DNA of 64,000 nt from Phycisphaerae bacterium (GTDB lineage: Bacteria > Planctomycetota > Phycisphaerae > Phycisphaerales > UBA1924): contig BJHL01000009.1 of NCBI GenBank assembly GCA_014192545.1, forward strand, positions 62,001 to 126,000. The letters are read 5' to 3'. Made by a program: the position numbers and the translations under genes. Within the stretch, counting starts at the first letter, position 1; every line of letters begins with the position of its first letter. Below are positions 1 to 7,796 of the stretch, piece by piece. The notes beneath the pieces were generated by a model. The model was not told where the DNA came from. It ran no database searches and worked only from the letters and a program-made list of their open reading frames with translations.

Positions 1-161
1 GCGAGATTGGTAAAGGCCCCGGTGAAACCGAGCGGATTGGGGTCGCTCGGAGTCGCCGTCACGGGCCGTGCGACAATACGAATCTCACTCTGGCCGCTAG
101 CAGTTGCGGCGAGTGCGGTGAGGATCGCGAGCGAGAAAGAACGAAGGCGTTGCGGACGCAT
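1..161 (-). CDS. Secreted protein, N-terminal fragment (paralogue of 2902-4584)
   Basis: Only the first 53 codons lie in the window; the gene runs off the left edge. The ATG at 161 opens a typical signal peptide: basic MRPQRLR, then hydrophobic SLAILTALAATA, with a likely cut near ASGQ. The first mature residues, SEIRIVARPVTATPSDPNP, align in register with [20 protein letters not shown] of the exported protein at 2902-4584, and both continue with F-x-G-[AS]-FTNL. The two are therefore paralogues. By analogy the full protein should be exported and may end in the same Cys-bounded dockerin-like repeats, but that end is not visible. The function is unknown. Confidence 0.8.
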   Translation of the reverse strand, partial: MRPQRLRSFSLAILTALAATASGQSEIRIVARPVTATPSDPNPLGFTGAFTNL

Positions 162-546
162 GCGCGGAGTTTATCATTTTTCCTGCGATACGCAAGGCGC
201 CTTCCCCAGCAGCACCGCCAGTCATCGAGCACATTTAGCGCCAGTGCAACAGACCGAATCTGACAGCCAGACCGCCATGATCCAACCGCCAGGGAGAATC
301 GGCTGCCCGGTTGCAGCCGGGCAGTGCAGCATCACCTTTCGGCGATGCGAAATTTATCGGAACGGTTCGGGGCGTTGATGGATTCAACGCACATCAGGCA
401 GATGTCCAATCGCGGGCGAGGCGATTGCAGGACAGGAGATGCATCTTGAAACTGAACGTTGAGATTTGTCCGCGATGCATGCGACCCGGTGCGGATGGGT
501 GCGCGCCGCAACTCATCACATGTAGATGAGCCGAGAACGCACTTGC
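162..546. other. Gene-free stretch between divergently read neighbours' ends
   Basis: I see no convincing gene here. The short open frames lack a ribosome site and family resemblance. It holds the presumed promoter of the leftward gene at 1-161, one strong hairpin (303-324), and the space beyond the stop codon of the pseudopilin at 547. Confidence 0.5.
303..324. repeat. GC-rich hairpin (8-bp arms)
   Basis: CTGCCCGG (303-310) and CCGGGCAG (317-324) are perfect inverse complements around a 6-base loop. No T-run follows on either strand, so it looks more like a REP-type palindrome than an intrinsic terminator. Several other palindromes of this size occur between genes in this window. Confidence 0.5.
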
Positions 547-1296
547 TTACGGCGTTGACTGCCGCCAGAAGTTGATTGCTGCGAACGGCGTTGGGACGTC
601 AGTCAGTGCCACGGTGCCAGCGGAGCGTTCGATTTTCACATGGCCGTCCAAGTATGCCACGTTGGCGGCTTGACCGCCGCTGTGGCGCAACGCGACCCAG
701 TTGACATTTCCGATGGTTGCCCAGCCGCGCAAGTTGGTGATGTGCTTGGAATCAGCGAGCAGAATTTTGCTTGACTGATCACCGATGTAGTCGAAGGGCC
801 TGCCGAAAAACGAGCGTCGACCGGCAGTAGCTTCGAGTTGCTTCGGCGGGCTGAGATTCACATTCACGCCAAATTGAGGCATGGAACCAGCCCACGAAGG
901 ATCGTTGTCGTATCCGTGTGCGCTGAGGCACTTGAGCACTTCGGGCAGCCCATGACTTTCAAGTTCCACTTGGAAGTACTCTTTTTGTACGAGCAGATCA
1001 ACCCATGTCTTTTCGACAGAGATCGAAGGATCCCAGCCGGGGTTGGCGAAGCCGTAGGCGCTGTCGCGGACGCGTGGGAAGAGGTCTTTGTTGTCGGTGG
1101 TATAGATTCGCAGCATGGTGGAGACTTGCGAAGCTCGGGATGCGCAGATCGTGGCGCGAGCAGTTTCGCGAGCACCGGCAATCGCGGGCAGCAACAGGCC
1201 GATTAACGTCGCGACGATGAGAATGACAATCAGCAACTCCACCAGCGTGAAGGCTCGTGTGCGGCTGCGTGAAGTTTCGCCCGAAAAGGTCGGCAC
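547..1296 (-). CDS. Type II secretion/type IV pilin-like pseudopilin
   Basis: This 249-residue protein has an N-terminal prepilin signal. A short basic leader (SRSRTRA) is followed by FTLVELLIVILIVATLIGLL, with cleavage expected after Ala15 and the conserved Glu at mature position 5. Ala instead of Gly at -1 is tolerated by prepilin peptidases. The C-terminus carries a variant of the planctomycete pseudopilin motif: His, then HSGGQAANVAYLDGH, with 11 rather than 9 residues between His and Asp-Gly. The start is a GTG at 1296, with GGGAGA about 6 bases upstream. It would be processed at the inner membrane and assembled in a pseudopilus or stay a membrane-anchored exoprotein. It is divergent from the ECF sigma gene, with 290 bases between them. 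Confidence 0.85.
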   Translation of the reverse strand: MPTFSGETSRSRTRAFTLVELLIVILIVATLIGLLLPAIAGARETARATICASRASQVSTMLRIYTTDNKDLFPRVRDSAYGFANPGWDPSISVEKTWVDLLVQKEYFQVELESHGLPEVLKCLSAHGYDNDPSWAGSMPQFGVNVNLSPPKQLEATAGRRSFFGRPFDYIGDQSSKILLADSKHITNLRGWATIGNVNWVALRHSGGQAANVAYLDGHVKIERSAGTVALTDVPTPFAAINFWRQSTP

Positions 1297-1586
1297 GAGA
1301 AATCTCCCTGTCGTTGCTTGCCTGTCGATGCTTGTTGGCCCCGACTTTGTTGGGGGTATCTTACTGAATACGAGCGTGCTTTGGAAGCAAAAAATGGACC
1401 CAATGCCAAAGAAGTTTCAGTTTTTACAGACAGATTTGCGCGTATTGCAATCATGTTCACACAATTTGTACATTGGGCTGTTAGGGCTGAGAGGCTTAAG
1501 CTTCACCTCGTATGGATCACGCGGTGTTCGGTTGTCTTTTGTGCTTTGAAATGCGTTGTGAGTTTTTCGCTTCGCTGTGACCAGTT

Positions 1587-2147
1587 ATGAACCAGTCTGA
1601 CGCGAAGCCGGTCGATATTGCTGCTCAGCTCACGCAGCACCATCGCTCGCTTTGGGTTGTTGCGGTCAGTGTGGTCGCAAACGTGTCAGACGCCGATGAT
1701 GTCATGCAGGAAGCTGCCATCATCGCGATGCGCAAGCAGCATGACTTCACACCCGGCACCAGTTTTCGGGCTTGGATGGGCGAGATTGTGCGGAACGTTG
1801 CTCTCAATCGTCGCCGGCAGACCAAACGCGAGATTCGCCGATTTGGCTATTTGCATGAAGTGAAAGACGTGTCGTCATCGCCGCAAAGTTCAACAAGCAG
1901 CCCGATGCGTCGCGATGGCTCGCTCAAGCCCCTGCAAGAGGCAATCGACGACCAGCTTCTCGCCGCGCTGATGCAACTCGATCCCGTCGCCCGCGCGTGC
2001 TTTCTGCTGCGTTCGCTTGAAGGCATGGACTACGCCGAGATTTCACAACTGCTTGACCTTCCCAAAGGCACCGCGATGAGCCACGTCTTTCGCTGTCGAC
2101 GCATCCTTGCCAGTGCGTTGACTACGCCACAGGAGCCAACGGCCTGA
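1587..2147 (+). CDS. ECF-type RNA polymerase sigma factor
   Basis: This 186-residue sigma-70 family factor has only regions 2 and 4. Region 2 shows the DADDVMQEAA core-binding segment near residues 34-44 and the FRAWMGEIVRNVALNRRRQ promoter-melting/-10 region. Region 4 shows LDPVARACFLLRSLEGMDYAE and a helix-turn-helix ending KGTAMSHVFRCRRIL. The pattern matches the planctomycete/Verrucomicrobia ECF subfamily (sigma-70, Rhodopirellula/Verrucomicrobium type). It is translationally coupled to the next gene: its TGA and the ATG of the anti-sigma candidate share one base (TGATG). Likely targets are neighbouring exoprotein genes, which is inference. Confidence 0.9.
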   Translation: MNQSDAKPVDIAAQLTQHHRSLWVVAVSVVANVSDADDVMQEAAIIAMRKQHDFTPGTSFRAWMGEIVRNVALNRRRQTKREIRRFGYLHEVKDVSSSPQSSTSSPMRRDGSLKPLQEAIDDQLLAALMQLDPVARACFLLRSLEGMDYAEISQLLDLPKGTAMSHVFRCRRILASALTTPQEPTA

Positions 2148-2899
2148 TGCACGAGCCGACTCACATCTCTGAGGCCGACATGAACGACATCGAATCGTTC
2201 TTGCGTGGCGAACTGGCTGGAGGCGAGTTGCAGGCCTTCGAGCAGCGCTTGGTCAGCCAGCCGGCGCTGGCCGCGGAATTAGCTCGTCAGCGAGTTCTTG
2301 AAACTGCCCTCGCTCGGCTGGTTCCTTCGCCGCGCGACGGGTTGGCGGCTGCGCAGATTGCACATGCGATTGCTGTCGCTGGTCGCGGGAGCGGCGCTGA
2401 CTCAAGTGCGCGTGCGTTGCCGCGGGTGGGTCTGGCCTGGCTGCGTCCTGCGATGCTTGCTGCTGCCGCGGCTTTGGTGCTGCTCGCCACTGTTGCGGTT
2501 CTCAGCGTGCGAACCTCGAGCAAGCCGCTCGCTCCAACGCCGTTCGCAGTTGTAATTGCAAATGGTTTTGCACCGTCGATTGCCGAAACCGACCCAACCA
2601 ACCTCGAAGCGATGATCATCGAGAAACTCGGCAAGCAGCTTTCGCTGCCGCGTGACAACTCCATTCAATACGCCGGCATCCGCACCGATGTCGGCGGCTC
2701 GCCTCTCGCGTTTGGCATCGTCATGCGCGTGAATGGCAATCCCGTGCTGCTCTCGCTGGATGCCGCAGGCCCGATTCCCGATACTGCTGTGACGACGACA
2801 TCGCCCACGCCCAACACGTATCGCCACGAACGCATCTTGAACGGCATACGAGTGGTGGAGTGGTCACAGTCTGATGCGTCCGTCGTCAAGCTCAAGTGA
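2147..2899 (+). CDS. Probable membrane anti-sigma factor
   Basis: This 250-residue protein is encoded directly behind the ECF sigma factor with a one-base overlap, the usual arrangement for a cognate anti-sigma factor. The N-terminal part (residues about 10-75) is helical and acidic, with an IESFLRGELAGGELQAFEQRL segment like other anti-sigma cytoplasmic domains. It lacks the Cys/His zinc motif. One membrane helix spans about residues 102-120 (MLAAAAALVLLATVAVLSV), followed by a periplasmic domain of about 125 residues with no recognised fold. The topology (cytoplasmic N, outside C) is inferred. It converges on the exoprotein gene at 2902, with two bases between the stop codons. Confidence 0.75.
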   Translation: MHEPTHISEADMNDIESFLRGELAGGELQAFEQRLVSQPALAAELARQRVLETALARLVPSPRDGLAAAQIAHAIAVAGRGSGADSSARALPRVGLAWLRPAMLAAAAALVLLATVAVLSVRTSSKPLAPTPFAVVIANGFAPSIAETDPTNLEAMIIEKLGKQLSLPRDNSIQYAGIRTDVGGSPLAFGIVMRVNGNPVLLSLDAAGPIPDTAVTTTSPTPNTYRHERILNGIRVVEWSQSDASVVKLK

Positions 2900-2901
2900 G
2901 T

Positions 2902-4584
2902 TCAGTTACACGTTCCGCCTGCGAGTACGTTGAAGAAGTCGATAACATCTTGATCTTCAGGCGTGACGCCGTTGCGGTTGAAATCGAGGGTGTCGCAACG
3001 CAGCGTGGGGCAAGGTGCGCCCGAATAGACATCAAAGAAGTCGATGACATCCCGTTCATCGGGCCAGACGCCGTCGTTGTTGAAATCGATGTCGCCGCAG
3101 GTGAAGTCGGGTGCCGGGCTAACGATGATGGCAGACTGCTGCGAATTGATGATTGCCGCGTCGCCTCGGGCGTTGTTAGCGAAGCGGCCGACATATGTCG
3201 TGTTGGGGCCAACTGGAAGAAAGGACGTGAGGCTGACCGGGGGCGATCCCACCGAGTCACCTTGGGCGAAGACAATGTACGGATCGCCGGCATCGGTGAA
3301 GGAGCAGAAAGCCTCGCGAAAGCCGGCGACGTTCATGCGCCAGATGAATCGGCCGCCGCCCGAAACGGTTTGCAATGGCGGCGCAGCTGGCACAAACGCT
3401 GGCGGCACGAGCTCGCCCGTGCGAGCGCGGACGGGCTCGGTAGAGAGGTAGGCGATGCGCGGTGGCGTACCGCGCTGCACCCGGATGACGGCGAAGGGAA
3501 AGCTACTTCCATTCGGACTGGAGAGTTGCACGGAGCGGGCCAAGACGTATCCCACGCCATTGTCGTCGATGCTCATGGGAACTGGTCCGTTCACGAGTTC
3601 GAGCGAGGCGGTCACCGTACCGATGGACGAAGAGAAGATTTGGCCGCTGCGGAAGACGATCTGCAGATCGTCGGGCGGGCCCATGAGGATGACGGCACCG
3701 CCTTGGTTGTTGGCGTAGCCCGCGATGACGTTGCCGTTGCTTGCGATTCGAGAGTTGAGAGAAAAGATGACGCGTTCGTTGGGAAGTCCGCCCGGGATGA
3801 GCGTGTTGACCGTGGGAAGCGCGAGCACGGTGCCGTTGTGGTAGACGCGAGGGGAGGCACCTTCGATGACAAAGCTCCCCGATTGAGCGATGTCGTAGGG
3901 CCACGCGATGGGAAGCACCGGCGGCGGATTGCTTGTGCCCAGCGGCGAACTGGTGGCGAGCAACTGGAGTCCAGCAGTGGAGCCGCCGAGCATTGCGCCA
4001 GCAACCGGGCCGCCGACCACGAGCGTGACGGGGATGGGATAACGCAAATTGAGCGGCAAGATGCGCGTCGGCTGTACGGCGGGTGCTGGAGTGACGGGCA
4101 GAATCGTTCCGACAGTGCCATTGGGAATGCCGGGAGCAGGTGCGTTGACGCTCGTCAGTAACTGCGGCAAGCCTGAGGGAAAGTTGACAACCAGAGCGTC
4201 GAACTGTGGTGGATTGGGAAGGCGGCCGCGAAGGAGAACGTTGCCAGCGCCGTCGATCGCGTAAACGGCGGGGGTGTTCTGCGAGTCATTGATGAGGCCG
4301 GCGGTGATGAGGGCGGGGCCGGAGGGACCTTCGACGAATGCACCGCCGAGCACCTGGAGTGTGCCACTTGGAAGTGGCACGCGATGCTGGGCGTTGAAAG
4401 CGACGCGGCCAGTTGGCGAGAGTGCGAGGTTGGTGAAAGAGCCAACGAAGTTGGGCGTCGTCGGATCGGTTGGCGTGCCCGTGGTCGCGCGGGCGACTAG
4501 ACGCAGTTGGTTTTGAGCGTGCGCGGCGAACCCTGCGATCATTGAGAGAGTAACGGCGGTAAACTGCGCGGAGCGACGAGTCAT
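2902..4584 (-). CDS. Secreted protein with tandem C-terminal dockerin-like repeats
   Basis: The product has 560 residues, with a signal peptide ([20 protein letters not shown], cut after AHAQ). The body is low in charge and beta-rich, with many short repeating strands, and has no enzyme motif that I recognise. The last about 65 residues form two repeats of about 30 residues (near 496-525 and 530-559). Each starts at a Cys, holds a DFN-x-[DN]-G calcium-loop-like segment and a DxxDFFxV helix, and closes with a Cys. This is the GC-type dockerin-like tail common in Phycisphaerae exoproteins. The start is ATG 4584 because GGAAGGGG lies 6 bases before it; ATG 4590 is possible. It probably serves at the cell surface, function unknown. 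The gene at 1-161 is a paralogue. Confidence 0.8.
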   Translation of the reverse strand: MTRRSAQFTAVTLSMIAGFAAHAQNQLRLVARATTGTPTDPTTPNFVGSFTNLALSPTGRVAFNAQHRVPLPSGTLQVLGGAFVEGPSGPALITAGLINDSQNTPAVYAIDGAGNVLLRGRLPNPPQFDALVVNFPSGLPQLLTSVNAPAPGIPNGTVGTILPVTPAPAVQPTRILPLNLRYPIPVTLVVGGPVAGAMLGGSTAGLQLLATSSPLGTSNPPPVLPIAWPYDIAQSGSFVIEGASPRVYHNGTVLALPTVNTLIPGGLPNERVIFSLNSRIASNGNVIAGYANNQGGAVILMGPPDDLQIVFRSGQIFSSSIGTVTASLELVNGPVPMSIDDNGVGYVLARSVQLSSPNGSSFPFAVIRVQRGTPPRIAYLSTEPVRARTGELVPPAFVPAAPPLQTVSGGGRFIWRMNVAGFREAFCSFTDAGDPYIVFAQGDSVGSPPVSLTSFLPVGPNTTYVGRFANNARGDAAIINSQQSAIIVSPAPDFTCGDIDFNNDGVWPDERDVIDFFDVYSGAPCPTLRCDTLDFNRNGVTPEDQDVIDFFNVLAGGTCN

Positions 4585-4764
4585 GGGCATCCCCTTCCAG
4601 CATGCAACAAGGTGTGCAGGCGACGTGATGCTACCTCGCCGCGACGCCGGTCGCAAGGCGATTTCACGCATGCGGCGGTGGAATTCATAGAGAATTTGCA
4701 TGCGTGGACGTTCTATAGTGCCCATTCGCAAGTTTCACGCACTTTTCATTCTCGGGAGAGTTTC

Positions 4765-5868
4765 ATGCCCATCAACATCAAAGAAGTCCTCGGCGCCGAC
4801 TACGACAAACTGACCAGCTACACCGCCAAGGTGAGCAAGAGCACGATTCACGCACCCGGTCCTGACTTTGTCGATCGCGTCTTTTCGCAGTCTGACCGCA
4901 ACGTGCCGACGCTTCGCAACTTTCAGACCATCCTCAACACCGGTCGCCTTGCGGGCACGGGCTACGTCAGCATTCTGCCGGTTGACCAAGGCATCGAGCA
5001 CAGCGCGGGCGCTTCATTCGCCCCCAACCCGGCGTACTTTGATCCCGAGAACATCATCAAACTCGCCATCGACGGCGGCTGCAACGCCGTTGCGTCCACC
5101 ATCGGCGTGTGCGCGTCGGTCGCTCGCAAGTACGCCCACAAGATTCCGTTTCTCGTGAAGTTCAATCACAACGAGATGCTGACGTACCCCAACGTCTTCA
5201 AGCAGTCGTACTTCGGCAGCATTCGCCAGTGCTATGAAATGGGCGCACTCGCCGTCGGAGCGACGATTTACTTCGGCAGCGATACGGCTCGCGAAGAAAT
5301 CGCATACGTCAGCGACATGTTTGAAGAAGCCCACAGCTACGGCATGGTGACGGTCCTTTGGTGCTACACCCGCAACAACGCCTTCAAGGTGAAGGGCGCT
5401 GACGGCAAGAGCACCGACTATCACACCAGTGCCGATCTCACGGGCCAGGCCAACCACCTTGGCGCGACGATCAAGGCCGACATCATCAAGCAGAAACTGC
5501 CCACCAACAACGGCGGCTACTCGGCCCTCAACACCGGCGGCAGCAGCTACGGCAAGTGGGACAAGCGCGTGTACACCGACCTCGCAGGCTGCGATGAAGC
5601 CGGCAACAACGGCCACCCCATCGATCTGTGCCGGTACCAAATCCTCAACAACTACATGGGCCGCGTGCCGCTCATCAACAGCGGCGGCGAGAGCAAAGGC
5701 GCAGGTGACCTGCAAGAAGCCGTGATGACGGCCGTCGTGAACAAGCGAGCGGGCGGCATGGGCTTGATCAGCGGGCGCAAGGCGTTCCAGAAGCCCATGA
5801 AGGACGGCGCGGCGTTGCTGCATGCGGTGCAGGATGTGTATCTCGATAAAGCGATTACGGTGGCATAA
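4765..5868 (+). CDS. fbaB: Class I fructose-bisphosphate aldolase (FbaB/DhnA type)
   Basis: This 367-residue enzyme cleaves fructose 1,6-bisphosphate to dihydroxyacetone phosphate and glyceraldehyde 3-phosphate through a Schiff-base lysine, in glycolysis and gluconeogenesis in the cytosol. Hallmarks of the DhnA/FbaB family are [18 protein letters not shown] near the start, the [14 protein letters not shown] segment, and the C-terminal [20 protein letters not shown] followed by [11 protein letters not shown]. The start is ATG 4765 with GGGAGAG 5 bases upstream; in-frame codons further upstream read into the divergent promoter. It stands alone as a transcription unit, divergent from the exoprotein gene. 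Confidence 0.93.
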   Translation: MPINIKEVLGADYDKLTSYTAKVSKSTIHAPGPDFVDRVFSQSDRNVPTLRNFQTILNTGRLAGTGYVSILPVDQGIEHSAGASFAPNPAYFDPENIIKLAIDGGCNAVASTIGVCASVARKYAHKIPFLVKFNHNEMLTYPNVFKQSYFGSIRQCYEMGALAVGATIYFGSDTAREEIAYVSDMFEEAHSYGMVTVLWCYTRNNAFKVKGADGKSTDYHTSADLTGQANHLGATIKADIIKQKLPTNNGGYSALNTGGSSYGKWDKRVYTDLAGCDEAGNNGHPIDLCRYQILNNYMGRVPLINSGGESKGAGDLQEAVMTAVVNKRAGGMGLISGRKAFQKPMKDGAALLHAVQDVYLDKAITVA

Positions 5869-5914
5869 TCAGAGCGTTCAGAAGTCTGCTTGCAGACTCC
5901 GAGGGGGCAACTTC

Positions 5915-6970
5915 GTGCTGCCATTTGATCGTGAGACATTCCTTTCGCTGCGGGCCCGCAAGTTCGGCGCGGCAAACCCGCAGCGAGTGCACAACGTCTA
6001 CTGGGAATACATGGTCCGCGCAGGCGACTATCCCTACGGCGTCCGCACGAAGTTGGAAGCTCCGCGTGATTATGCGTGCGGAATGGAACCGGACCCCGAC
6101 TGGTGCTTCCAGCGATTTGGCACCACCCGCACACCGCTGCCCGATGGGCGCGTGCTGTACATCGCGGGCGAGCACGAAGATTGGTACGACCCCGACTTCT
6201 GCATTTACAACGATCTCATCGTGATCGACCCGGCCCGGGGAGAGTCGTTCGTCTCGCCGACCGAGGGCCGGGTTGAGTTGTACACCTTCCCTCGCGAACT
6301 CTTTCCTCCGACCGACTTCCATACCGCCACGCTCGTGGGCGACTGGATCTACCTGATCGGAAATCTCGGTTATTCTGAGGATCGCCACGTCGGCGTGACC
6401 CCCGTCTATCGGCTTCACGCCCGAACCTACCAGATCGAGCGCGTAATTACCACGGGCACAGCCCCCGGCTGGATTCACAACCACCATGCCGTCTACGACG
6501 CCGCACTCCATGCCATCGCCATCCGGGGTGGCGAGCGAATCGACTCGCCCGACAAGAAGTCTGTGCGCCAGAATGGGTTCTTTCGTCTTCATCTCAGCGA
6601 GCATCGCTGGGAGCGTGTGCGAGCCCGCGAAACGTCACGCGCGTACACACTGTGCCCCGAGCAGAACCCCAAAGACCGTGACTGGTCACTGCCTCCCATC
6701 GATGTCTTGTGCGCCAACGTGCCGGGTGGACACGTTCTGCCCTCTGGCTGGTCAGGCTCGCCGCACAGCCCGTCGACGCCAGCTCTTGAAATTGATGGCG
6801 TCCGGATCGACTTCGATGCGTGGGTTGACGAGTATCGCCTGAAGTTCTTTGGCGAACTTTCAACCCGTCGTCTCAAAGAGGTCTTCGCGGCCATCATCAC
6901 GAACGCTGACGCAAGCACGCACTTTGGTTGGCAGATCCGACCCGGCCATCGCGACGGCAACGACGAGTAA
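5915..6970 (+). CDS. Unknown protein, kelch/beta-propeller-like
   Basis: This 351-residue soluble protein lacks a signal peptide or membrane helix. The chosen start is GTG 5915 because GAGGGGG ends 7 bases before it; the ATG further up lies inside the aldolase gene. The sequence alternates short beta strands with turns such as GRVLYIAGEHEDWYDP, HTATLVGDWIYLIGNLGY, YRLHARTYQIERV and HNHHAVYDAALHAIAIRGG. That spacing resembles kelch-type propeller blades (display value, then 'hxhYd...lhxixIrGG'). It has many Trp, Tyr and His and no catalytic motif I can name. The next gene begins 5 bases after its stop codon, so the two are probably co-transcribed. Confidence 0.7.
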   Translation: MLPFDRETFLSLRARKFGAANPQRVHNVYWEYMVRAGDYPYGVRTKLEAPRDYACGMEPDPDWCFQRFGTTRTPLPDGRVLYIAGEHEDWYDPDFCIYNDLIVIDPARGESFVSPTEGRVELYTFPRELFPPTDFHTATLVGDWIYLIGNLGYSEDRHVGVTPVYRLHARTYQIERVITTGTAPGWIHNHHAVYDAALHAIAIRGGERIDSPDKKSVRQNGFFRLHLSEHRWERVRARETSRAYTLCPEQNPKDRDWSLPPIDVLCANVPGGHVLPSGWSGSPHSPSTPALEIDGVRIDFDAWVDEYRLKFFGELSTRRLKEVFAAIITNADASTHFGWQIRPGHRDGNDE

Positions 6971-6975
6971 GCACC

Positions 6976-7779
6976 ATGTCCGCACCCGACCTCCCCCCAC
7001 CACCCGCCTTCGACCAACCCAAGCAGCGTCCCCTCGCCGTGCATCTGCACGCCAATGACGTGCAGCCCGCCGAGTTGCTTGGCTGCGTCGTCGTTGTCAT
7101 CGACGCCATCCGTGCGTCAGTCACCATCGCGCAAGCTCTCGCCAACGGCGCGTCCAAAATCATCCCCGTGCTCACCGCCGAAGATGCTCGCCGGGCAAAG
7201 TCTGACTTACTTGTTCGCGGCGCGGCTCCCAGCAGCGTCCTTTTGGGCGGCGAACGCGGCGGCGTCCTCATCGACGGCTTTGACTTGGACAACTCGCCCT
7301 TCAGTTACACGCGCGAGCGCGTAGCTGGTCGCACCATCGTCTTTACAACCAGCAACGGCACCGCAGGTCTGCTGCACGCGCGTCAAGCATCGCAAATCAT
7401 CGTCGGCTCGTTCGTCAACGTCACCGCAGTCTGCAAACACATCGCGAATGATCCTCGCCCCGTACACATCATCGCCTGCGGCACCCGGCACGAACTGAGT
7501 ATGGACGACTGCTTGCCAGCCGGCGCGATGGTCGAGCAGTTGCTCGCCTCAGGCCGCGAACTGGTGACGGACGACGCCGCTCGGCTGAGCCTCTGCGCTT
7601 GGCGCGCATGCAAGAACGATGCTGCGTATCGGGAACAACTCATGCAAGACAGCCGAGGCGGCCGCAACATGGTCCGCATCGGCCTCACGCGTGACGTCAA
7701 CCTGTGCGCAACGCCCGACGCGATTCCAGTCGTGCCGATTTTCGACGCGAATCGCGGTGAGATCACGCTCGCGACGTAA
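6976..7779 (+). CDS. comB: 2-phosphosulfolactate phosphatase family protein (ComB-like)
   Basis: This 267-residue member of the ComB family hydrolyses 2-phosphosulfolactate to sulfolactate in the archaeal/bacterial coenzyme M branch; in many bacteria the physiological substrate is unknown. The signature segment is VVVIDAIRASVTIAQALANG near residues 40-60, followed by SKIIPVLTAEDA, FTTSNGTAGL, and DDCLPAGAMVEQLL. The C-terminal DAIPVVPIFDANRG is also family-like. ATG 6976 follows the preceding stop codon by 5 bases, suggesting a two-gene operon. It ends 17 bases from the stop codon of the convergent rdgB gene. Confidence 0.85.
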   Translation: MSAPDLPPPPAFDQPKQRPLAVHLHANDVQPAELLGCVVVVIDAIRASVTIAQALANGASKIIPVLTAEDARRAKSDLLVRGAAPSSVLLGGERGGVLIDGFDLDNSPFSYTRERVAGRTIVFTTSNGTAGLLHARQASQIIVGSFVNVTAVCKHIANDPRPVHIIACGTRHELSMDDCLPAGAMVEQLLASGRELVTDDAARLSLCAWRACKNDAAYREQLMQDSRGGRNMVRIGLTRDVNLCATPDAIPVVPIFDANRGEITLAT

Positions 7780-7796
7780 GCCGCGTGCGAGCGCAT

